DNA from: Prevotella sp.
GTDB taxonomy: Bacteria; Bacteroidota; Bacteroidia; Bacteroidales; Bacteroidaceae
Direction of reading: 5' to 3'
Assembly: GCA_022732315.1 (NCBI GenBank)
Contig: JAIJUV010000103.1
Location: forward strand, 1-8,569
DNA length: 8,569 nt
Shown here: in pieces, positions 1-5,200 of the stretch
How the letters are laid out: each line of letters begins with the position of its first letter
How positions within the stretch are numbered: the first letter of the stretch is position 1
The notes under the pieces: model-generated
Told to the model about the DNA's origin: nothing
What the model saw: the letters and a program-made list of their open reading frames with translations, nothing else
Database searches by the model: none
Made by a program: the position numbers and the translations under genes

Positions 1-128
1 TTCAATATTCCTCACTCGCTTGCTTTATGCCGATTTGGCAACTTTGTGCAAATCTGCTCATTCCCAACTGTTTACGTTCCAACCTCTCTTATTCTCCTTT
101 GGCTGCTTTAGAGCTTTATGTTAAAAAA
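1..128. other. AT-rich stretch with no recognisable gene
   Basis: No start-to-stop reading frame of convincing length or composition is visible on either strand. The plus strand is open in two frames from the window edge (to about 111 and 124) and the minus strand has a run of about 28 codons ending near position 2. None resembles a family I recognise. A 3' gene end cut by the window edge cannot be excluded. Confidence 0.4.
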
Positions 129-188
129 GCTAACTCGTAGTTTAGCACTCCGCAACTCATAGTTTTCCGCCCCGCAACTCATAGTTTT
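129..188. repeat. Three direct repeats with 22-bp period
   Basis: The 16-mer CGCAACTCATAGTTTT occurs exactly at 151-166 and 173-188. A diverged copy (GCTAACTCGTAGTTTA) lies at 129-144 with the same 22-bp spacing. The gaps between copies are only 6 bp. This is a short tandem repeat rather than a CRISPR, and it lies immediately before the large inverted repeat at 196-389. Confidence 0.8.
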
Positions 189-195
189 GGGCATT

Positions 196-389
196 CGTAT
201 TCAGTTATTCAGTTATTCAGTTTTTTTTCGCCCTATTACCCTTTGCTATAGAAAAATAAAGTTTATTAACTAATATATATAATATTATAATATAATTTAC
301 ATTTTATATATTTTTCTACCACCGAGTTTTCTGAAGGGTATCTATGCACTATTCCAAAAAAAAACTGAATAACTGAATAACTGAATACG
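196..389. repeat. 33-bp perfect inverted repeat around an AT-rich core
   Basis: The left arm (196-228) and right arm (357-389) are perfect reverse complements over 33 bp. Each arm contains three copies of an 8-bp unit (ATTCAGTT on the left) ending in a run of eight T or A. Two further inverted pairs are nested inside: TACCCTT/AAGGGTA (237-243 and 334-340) and TAGAAAAATA/TATTTTTCTA (249-258 and 309-318). A 12-bp palindrome (278-289) shares the centre of the innermost pair. The core from about 246 to 318 is almost pure A/T. The whole could form a long hairpin or cruciform. It may be a MITE-like or REP-like element, a bidirectional terminator, or an invertible segment; no transposase is nearby. 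Confidence 0.85.
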
Positions 390-433
390 GAACATGGGAT
401 GATGGAAGGTAAAATCAATATGGAAATTAGGGG

Positions 434-553
434 AAAATGAGTATAAAAATAGTACGAAATGGGAATTGAACCCTAATGCTTGTATATACTAATGCTTGAA
501 TGCATAGACAAAGTATAAAAACATTTAATTGTGAAGAAAAGAATGTGTAAAAG
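434..553. repeat. Long direct repeat, copy 1, left of the HigA/ImmA remnant
   Basis: This stretch matches 1297-1399 almost throughout. Shared runs include AAAATGAGTATAAAAA, TAATGCTTG, AATGCAT-GACAAAGTATAAAA and GAAGAAAAGAATGTGTAAAAG. Copy 1 is longer mainly because TAATGCTTG is locally duplicated (about 16 extra bases). Both copies sit just upstream of a Bacteroidota-type promoter, so they look like a duplicated gene leader. Confidence 0.85.
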
Positions 554-577
554 TTACCAAAATCGGGAATTATTTTG

Positions 578-585
578 TATCTTTG
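578..585 (+). promoter_or_regulatory. Bacteroidota -7 box upstream of the HigA-like gene
   Basis: TATCTTTG matches the TAnnTTTG -7 consensus of the Bacteroidota primary sigma factor exactly. The predicted start would fall near 592, about 55 bases before the ATG at 647. The -33 element is not clear. Confidence 0.6.
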
Positions 586-646
586 CCATAAAGTTATAGC
601 ATTTCACCAATGAAAATACATTTAATAGAAATTGATAGTACTCATT

Positions 647-1207
647 ATGGCAACAAAAAGTAACAGATTGGTTCCTGCCAGGGCGATTCACCCAGGAGAA
701 ATCTTGCGTGAAGAGTTGCAGGAACGTGGAATCAAGCAGAAAGAATTCGCCCAATTGATAGGTGTTCAACCTACTCATTTAAATGAGTTTATTAAAGGCA
801 AGCGCAATCTTAATGAGGATTTAGCCATGAAATTTGAGAGGTATCTTGGCATATCCTTCAAGTCTTGGATGAATCTTCATAATGGCTATGTGTATGATTG
901 CAAGGCAATAGAGGAACGTAAAATTGAAGAAGAACGTGCTGCTGATTGTGGTTGATGGTGGAGATATTCTACTGATCCTCGTGAAAAAGAAGCTAATGTG
1001 TTTGCTCGCCAAACTCTGATACCTGATGCTGTTTGGAAAAGTATCTTGAAAGTGGGGTGTAACAGTCTTGATCCTTACAAAATAATCAAAACTATTGCAC
1101 AAGAAGCCGAAGCCAATGGTATTAGCCCATCTATAGCGGTAGCCCGTTATAAGCACGAAGCCAACTGGTATAAGACATCATCTTATAGATCACCTAAAAT
1201 TCAATAA
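647..1207 (+). pseudogene. HigA-type XRE antitoxin/ImmA-IrrE peptidase remnant, internally deleted
   Basis: The ATG at 647 (preferred over an in-frame TTG at 632) opens a 102-residue protein ending at a TGA (953-955). Residues 13-80 form a HigA-family helix-turn-helix, with IHPGEILREEL, KQKEFAQLIGV and HLNEFIKGKRNLN visible. The same frame continues after the TGA to 1207. It encodes the C-terminal signature of ImmA/IrrE (DUF955) peptidases: EKEANVFARQTLIP, then an IAQEAEANGISPSIAVARYKHE segment. The zinc-binding HExxH core that should lie between is absent, so an internal deletion probably preceded or accompanied the stop. The family is related to toxin-antitoxin and stress or phage regulators: the HTH binds its own promoter and the peptidase, when intact, cleaves repressors. 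The 102-residue HTH part could still be made and bind DNA. No toxin gene is adjacent. Confidence 0.8.
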
Positions 1208-1251
1208 TTAGGGATGCGATCTCGATAGAAGTTATTCCTGTATGAAAATGG

Positions 1252-1295
1252 GGCTCAGGGGAGGTTGTCTATCCACGGACAATCTCTCCTAAGCC
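1252..1295. other. 18-bp hairpin downstream of the HigA/ImmA remnant
   Basis: GGCTCAGGGGAGGTTGTC (1252-1269) pairs with GACAATCTCTCCTAAGCC (1278-1295) over 18 positions, with one C/A mismatch and two G-U pairs, around an 8-nt loop. No T-run follows on the plus strand; an A-run follows instead. It is therefore not a classical plus-strand intrinsic terminator, though it may stabilise an RNA end or stop transcription from the other side. It touches the second copy of the long direct repeat. Confidence 0.65.
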
Positions 1296-1296
1296 A

Positions 1297-1399
1297 AAAA
1301 ATGAGTATAAAAAGTGCGATAATGGAATCTTAACCTTAATGCTTGAATGCATGGACAAAGTATAAAACATTTAATTATGAAGAAAAGAATGTGTAAAAG
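1297..1399. repeat. Long direct repeat, copy 2, right of the HigA/ImmA remnant
   Basis: This is the second copy of the element at 434-553, in the same orientation, with scattered substitutions and without the 16-base internal duplication. An 18-codon frame (1378-1434, starting MKKRMCKRVV) begins in its tail. Copy 1 has GTG at the matching position and diverges after the eighth codon, so I do not call it a gene. The two copies bracket about 740 bp containing the whole remnant gene. Confidence 0.85.
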
Positions 1400-1466
1400 A
1401 GTAGTTACTTTCACAAAAAGCATGGTTAAATAATGTAATTTACATAAATTTCTCTAATTAATTTGT

Positions 1467-1474
1467 TATATTTG
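1467..1474 (+). promoter_or_regulatory. Bacteroidota -7 box of the GLUG-type surface protein gene
   Basis: TATATTTG fits TAnnTTTG exactly and lies 38 bases before the ATG at 1512, giving a leader of about 30 nt. The surrounding sequence is AT-rich and no convincing -33 element or Shine-Dalgarno is visible, as is common in Bacteroidota. Confidence 0.6.
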
Positions 1475-1511
1475 CAGTTGATTTAAATTTATTATTAACT
1501 TTTATATTTTT

Positions 1512-3595
1512 ATGCTTATGAACATTTTTTATATTAGAACATTTCTTGTTCTTTCCGTTTGGATTTTGTTTGGTAGTCAAGCTCATTCACAGAATGGAAA
1601 TTGGCTTGATGAAGGAAACTATGATATTTCATGGTATGATAAGAAGAAGAGTAAATTGTATATTTCTACTCCTGAAGATTTGGCAGGAATGGCATATTTG
1701 GCAAATTCTGAATTCATTTTTTTTAAAGACCAAGAAATAATTTTAAAAAAGAATTTAGATATGTCTGCACATGTTTGGTCACCTATGTCTTGCCTTCTTG
1801 GAGTTTTAAATGGTAATGGACATGTGGTTGATGGTCTTCATATAAAACCTTTGGGAAATCAACAATCTGCAGTGGCTTTTTTAAGTGTTCTTGATGGTGG
1901 AACTATTAAGAATTTGACAATTGGAAAAACTAGCAAAATTGAGGCAAATTCATTAGCTACATCAGCTGCTCCATTTTGTGCGTTTGCTAGTAAAGATTTT
2001 GTAATTAGTAATTGTAAAAATTATGCAACGGTAGAGGCTTTCCATTCCAGTGGCATAATTGATGGGGGTATTATGGGAACTATTAAAGATTGCGTTAATT
2101 ATGGTACTCTGAAAGGTTACTGTATATCGGGTATAGTTAATACTATTGCTGATCATGCAATAGTTGAAAATTGTCAGAATTATGCAACGTTTGTTATGAC
2201 CCAAGAAGAATCAGCTTTGATTAACGGAATTGTAAATACAGTAAATACTGCTGTTATAAAAAATGTGCAAACTATTCTGATTTGTCCACTTCTAATTTAT
2301 CTCTTGGTACAGTGTCAGGCATAGCCAATAATATTCATATGCGATCTACTATTGTCGATTGTGTCAATTATGGATCCATATATTCAAAATGGGGGACAGG
2401 AATTGCCTATTTTTGTGATGAGTCAGAGATATTAAATTGTACAAATAAAGGTGATATACACTCGCGTGACGCAAGTGGTATCCTTAGAAATACTGCCTCT
2501 CAGTATCATCCTCAAACCTTATCAAAGATTACCGATTGTGTGAATTTCGGAAAAATAAATTGTTTTTCCGGAAGTGGTATTGTCACGCAACTTGATGCCG
2601 GAATTATAAATAGATGTGTTAATAAAGGTGATATTTATGCAGATGATACTACTGGAGAAAACTTTCCTACTGATGTTATTCCAATTGCAGGTGCAGGCGC
2701 AGATGGCATAATCTCTTCTGGTAGGGGGTATGTCTTGAATTGTTACAATGAAGGTAAAATAAGCGCATTCGCAAAATGTGTATCTGCTAAAGATAGCTTA
2801 TATGTTGGTTCTTCTGCTTACGGTATAGGTGGAGTAAATATATTTAATTCATGTAATGTGGGGACTGTTATTTCCAAGTCAATTGTTGATTCAAAAAAAC
2901 ATTCTCATATGTTTGAAATATATGCCAAAGCTATCGGTATTGGGGGCTATCCGCGCTACTGTTATAATCGAGGTGATGTAAAATGCTCTTTTCAGTATTT
3001 TGTACCTTCTGCCAGGTCTACTAACAGTTCTTCGCATATTATTTATGGAGCAATACATGGAAGAAATCCTTTTGTTAAAGAAAAGTCGTTTGGTCAAAAT
3101 TATTTTAGTATTAATTTGGATAGAGGATATGAGAGAAGCTATTATTTTTTTGATAACTATTATAGTGGAACAAAGAGTGGTATGGATGGATATGTAAATG
3201 ATAAAGAATCTAGGACATTAGAATTTATAGAAATATTAAATAAAAGACCTGATTATGTAATGATAGAAGATGTGAAATATGAACTGTTGCCATGGAAGCA
3301 AGACGAGAATGGTTATCCTATACTTGATGGATTGCCTTACGATTGTTCGACGGGAATAAAAGACCTAAAATGCGATAATTCGTCTGTAAATATTATTTTA
3401 AAGGGTAATTGTTTGCATTTTGAAGATGGACATAGTGAAATGAAGCGTGTTACTATCTTTAATTTACAGGGGCAGATTATAGACTTTTTTTCAACGAGTA
3501 ATGCACTAGTCCCTTTGAATTGTAGTAATCAGTTTGTTGTAATTAAAGTGCAAACTAATAATCAGGTGATTACTAAAAAGTTTTTTGTGAAATAG
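1512..3595 (+). pseudogene. Secreted GLUG-type beta-helix repeat protein with T9SS-like tail, split by a -1 frame change
   Basis: Frame 1 runs from the ATG at 1512 (an alternative ATG is at 1518). Frame 2 continues from about 2264 to the TAA ending at 3595. Joined at 2264 they give about 694 residues. Residues 1-26 are a signal peptide with likely cleavage after AHS. The next part is the N-terminal domain common to Bacteroidota GLUG-motif adhesins (ISTPEDLAGMAYLAN, a W-S-P-M segment, LNGNGHVVDGLHI). About 11 imperfect repeats of the form (I/V)xxCxN(Y/K)G.I...SGI follow, fitting a right-handed beta-helix. The last 80 or so residues (VTIFNLQGQIID ... VITKKFFVK) resemble a type IX secretion sorting domain, so the mature product should be exported and surface-bound. 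The break is at an A6 run, and the two frames join within one repeat to give IKNCANYSD. A programmed -1 shift, a one-base deletion or a sequencing error would all fit. The ligand is unknown. Confidence 0.75.
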
Positions 3596-3672
3596 CGATT
3601 GCTCAGATTCCTCGTAAATTCAATAAGTAGATAGGGTGTCCAGTTCTATATACCAATATTGACTCACTGAAC

Positions 3673-3726
3673 TTTCGCAAGTAACATCCTTCCGACCCCG
3701 AAAGGGACCGGAGGTTACTTGCGAAA
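3673..3726. terminator. Long structured hairpin after the GLUG-type gene
   Basis: TTTCGCAAGTAAC (3673-3685) and GTTACTTGCGAAA (3714-3726) form a perfect 13-bp stem. Inside it, TCCG/CGGA (3691-3694 and 3709-3712) and CCC/GGG (3696-3698 and 3704-3706) extend the fold. An A-rich stretch and then a T8 run (3751-3758) follow, with a weak AAAAAG/CTTTTT hairpin at 3741-3755. Its place 77 bases after a stop codon and before a new promoter suggests a transcript end, but no T-run directly follows the main stem. The stem sequence recurs at 8476-8486. Confidence 0.45.
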
Positions 3727-3882
3727 CTTGAATAAAAAAGAAAAAGAACCTTTTTTTTCGAAAAACTATCTCTTTGTTATTGATTTCTGTATGAAAATAC
3801 CGGATTAATGCATTTTGACGGATAAAATATAGAAATCTGAAAGATTTTCGCTAAAAGTTATGGCGGTTTCATTTTTTTTCCT

Positions 3883-3890
3883 TACTTTTG
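3883..3890 (+). promoter_or_regulatory. Bacteroidota -7 box upstream of the 315-residue protein gene
   Basis: TACTTTTG matches TAnnTTTG and is preceded by a long T-run. A start near 3897 gives about 85 nt of leader before the ATG at 3983. That leader contains three tiny frames (3896-3940, 3940-3963, 3963-3977), each stop overlapping the next start by one base. The rest of the 387-base gap before 3983 contains the hairpin at 3673 and AT-rich sequence without a gene. Confidence 0.6.
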
Positions 3891-3982
3891 TAACCATGAA
3901 ACACAGATCCTATGGTTTCGCTCCAATAAAGAGGAATTGATGCTTTTGTGCGGATATCTTTAATGTCTAACCCATAAAGCTA

Positions 3983-4930
3983 ATGACCATGAAGCATCAC
4001 CTCGTAGCTATTCCCCGTCATTATGGAATACTCTTCCATCTGTTGGCTGGTATGTGTATTTGCATACTTGCTAATTATAGTAATAGTACCCTCGACCTGT
4101 TGCCTATCAAGTTCTTCTTGGAGGAGATAAACAGGGGCGTCTTCAATCACTTTTTTGATGAGGAAATGAAAAAAGTTGATGAAATTGTATTAAATCAAAT
4201 CAGAAATCAAAGTTACGATCAAAATAATAACAATCAAAATAATCAAAATCAGATGAAAGTAGTAATTAAAAAATGTAATGATGTGAGCACTTATGAAATC
4301 AGTAATTGCACTAACGTGTATATCGGAACCGATGAGGTGAAGAGCGAGAAAAAGTCTGGTACAGACAGAGTTGCTAAACCTGAAGATAAGCTGTATGCTG
4401 TCATCGGTGGTATGCAAGAGACTGCTCCTGGTGGCTTGCAGGAGACTGCTCTTGGCGGTTTGCAGGAAGCAGCTCCTGGTGGTTTGCAGGAAGTTGCTCC
4501 TGGTGATATGCATCAAGCAGCGCCCATTGATGAGATGAATGATGCAGGGAATCCTCCAGGCACGATAACCATGGAAATCTTCGCTCAAGCCGTGGATAAA
4601 CTTATGGAGAAAAAAGATGAATATGGGAAGCCTATCATGCGATACCAGAAGCAGTGGATAGGTATTTTCAGAGTCGCAGCTGATATCGGATTGGTGGGGA
4701 ATACCGACTACGAGGGCTTCTGCAACATGATGAACAAGGCGCGACCTCTGGGATATGAGAAGAAGTTGTGCAAGAATGATATCAAGAAGATAAGTAACTC
4801 TTTCTGCTATTTTAAACCCTTTAAACAATGGAGTTTCGGACTGCTGATGGGAAACGAGACCGAGAGACCGTTTAGCGAAATGCAGAACGTGGTGGTTACT
4901 CTGCTCGGAATCCTGAAGATTGAACTGTGA
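3983..4930 (+). CDS. Unrecognised 315-residue protein with octapeptide repeats
   Basis: I do not recognise this family. The frame opens at 3983 (ATG ACC ATG; the second ATG at 3989 is an alternative), because a TAA lies in frame at 3968. Residues 16-31 (ILFHLLAGMCICILAN) are hydrophobic and could be a weak membrane anchor, followed by an acidic/basic helical stretch. Residues 78-91 are Asn/Gln-rich. Residues 142-181 are five octapeptide repeats of the GGLQE(T/A)AP type. The final 120 or so residues look like a compact, conserved-type domain with many aromatic residues (RYQKQWIGIFRVAADIGLV, FKPFKQWSFG). The low-complexity middle would therefore be a linker between an N-terminal segment and this C-terminal domain. 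The gene lies 270 bp upstream of the primase-helicase gene on the same strand but that gene has its own promoter, so a functional link is only suggested by position. Confidence 0.75.
   Translation: MTMKHHLVAIPRHYGILFHLLAGMCICILANYSNSTLDLLPIKFFLEEINRGVFNHFFDEEMKKVDEIVLNQIRNQSYDQNNNNQNNQNQMKVVIKKCNDVSTYEISNCTNVYIGTDEVKSEKKSGTDRVAKPEDKLYAVIGGMQETAPGGLQETALGGLQEAAPGGLQEVAPGDMHQAAPIDEMNDAGNPPGTITMEIFAQAVDKLMEKKDEYGKPIMRYQKQWIGIFRVAADIGLVGNTDYEGFCNMMNKARPLGYEKKLCKNDIKKISNSFCYFKPFKQWSFGLLMGNETERPFSEMQNVVVTLLGILKIEL
4406..4525 (+). repeat. Five 24-bp tandem repeats inside the 315-residue protein gene
   Basis: Units start at 4406, 4430, 4454, 4478 and 4502. They encode GGMQETAP, GGLQETAL, GGLQEAAP, GGLQEVAP and GDMHQAAP. 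The last unit is the most diverged. Because the unit is 24 bp, gain or loss of copies keeps the reading frame, so linker length can vary between strains. Confidence 0.9.
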
Positions 4931-4985
4931 AAGGAGCAATTGAGTTCTGAATATAGAGCAATGAAAGGAATGATTGAGTTCTGAA
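4929..4985. repeat. Two 23-bp direct repeats, 34-bp period
   Basis: GAAAGGAGCAATTGAGTTCTGAA (written as two parts: GAAAGGAGCA at 4929-4938 and ATTGAGTTCTGAA at 4939-4951) recurs at 4963-4985 with three changes in the middle. The first copy starts on the stop codon of the upstream gene. It is contiguous with the 20-bp repeats that follow. Confidence 0.75.
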
Positions 4986-4994
4986 AACTGAACT

Positions 4995-5054
4995 CTAAAA
5001 GGAACTTTGGAACCTTGAAAGGAACTCGGGAACCCGTGAAGGAACCCGGCGGTT
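4995..5054. repeat. Three 20-bp tandem repeats before the primase-helicase promoter
   Basis: Three successive 20-bp units (4995-5014, 5015-5034, 5035-5054) share a GAAGGAAC-type core with a second GGAAC in the first two; the third decays at its end. They stop 6 bases before the -33 element at 5061. The layout resembles regulator-binding repeats or iteron-like sites, but neither role can be shown from sequence alone. Confidence 0.7.
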
Positions 5055-5060
5055 CTTTGC

Positions 5061-5091
5061 TTGGATAGTATTGTTTATCGCCGTATCTTTG
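5061..5091 (+). promoter_or_regulatory. Promoter of the primase-helicase/DUF5675 unit
   Basis: TATCTTTG at 5084-5091 is an exact TAnnTTTG -7 box. TTGG at 5061-5064, inside TTTGCTTGG, sits 19 bases upstream, the spacing expected for the -33 element. This is the most complete promoter in the window. Transcription should start near 5097, leaving about 100 nt of leader. Confidence 0.7.
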
Positions 5092-5127
5092 CCTCGCAAT
5101 CAGATGATAAAAGTCTGGTTGCGAGGC
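5091..5127 (+). other. 14-bp stem-loop overlapping promoter and leader
   Basis: GCCTCGCAATCAGA (5091-5104) pairs with TCTGGTTGCGAGGC (5114-5127) with one G-U pair and a 9-nt loop, followed by CTTTTC. It looks like an intrinsic terminator or attenuator. However, its left arm starts at the last base of the -7 box, so a transcript starting near 5097 would carry only part of the stem. It may act as a DNA operator palindrome, or terminate read-through from the upstream gene. Confidence 0.65.
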
Positions 5128-5137
5128 TTTTCTGTAT

Positions 5138-5188
5138 ATGGGTATATGGAATTTGGCGAATAGTCGCAGCCTCAATCATTTAATATAA
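5138..5188 (+). CDS. Possible 16-residue leader peptide
   Basis: An ATG at 5138 opens MGIWNLANSRSLNHLI and ends at TAA 5186-5188. The stop overlaps the Shine-Dalgarno sequence of the next gene, an arrangement that can couple translation of the two. There is no supporting homology, and a frame this short could occur by chance. Confidence 0.25.
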   Translation: MGIWNLANSRSLNHLI

Positions 5189-5192
5189 GGAG
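5187..5192 (+). promoter_or_regulatory. Strong Shine-Dalgarno for the primase-helicase gene
   Basis: AAGGAG lies 8 bases before the ATG at 5201. Such a clear site is uncommon in Bacteroidota and fixes the start at 5201 rather than at the internal ATG at 5222. Confidence 0.75.
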
Positions 5193-5200
5193 TTTTTTGC

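Noticed and set aside
129..188. CRISPR-like repeats
   Set aside because: Gaps between the 16-mers are only 6 bp and too short for spacers, and no cas gene is present.
632..646. TTG start five codons upstream for the HigA-like gene
   Set aside because: The ATG at 647 begins the family-typical MATKSNRLVPARAIHPGE sequence, while the upstream codons resemble nothing.
1378..1434. 18-codon frame in copy 2 of the direct repeat
   Set aside because: Copy 1 has GTG at the same place and diverges after eight codons, so the peptide is not conserved between copies.
1962..2204. Minus-strand 80-codon frame within the GLUG-type gene
   Set aside because: It is an antisense shadow of an AT-rich repeat gene.
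4190..4939. Minus-strand open frame of 249 codons opposite the 315-residue protein gene
   Set aside because: It is a mirror of the repeats and codon bias of the plus-strand gene, with no recognisable domain and no promoter or ribosome site.
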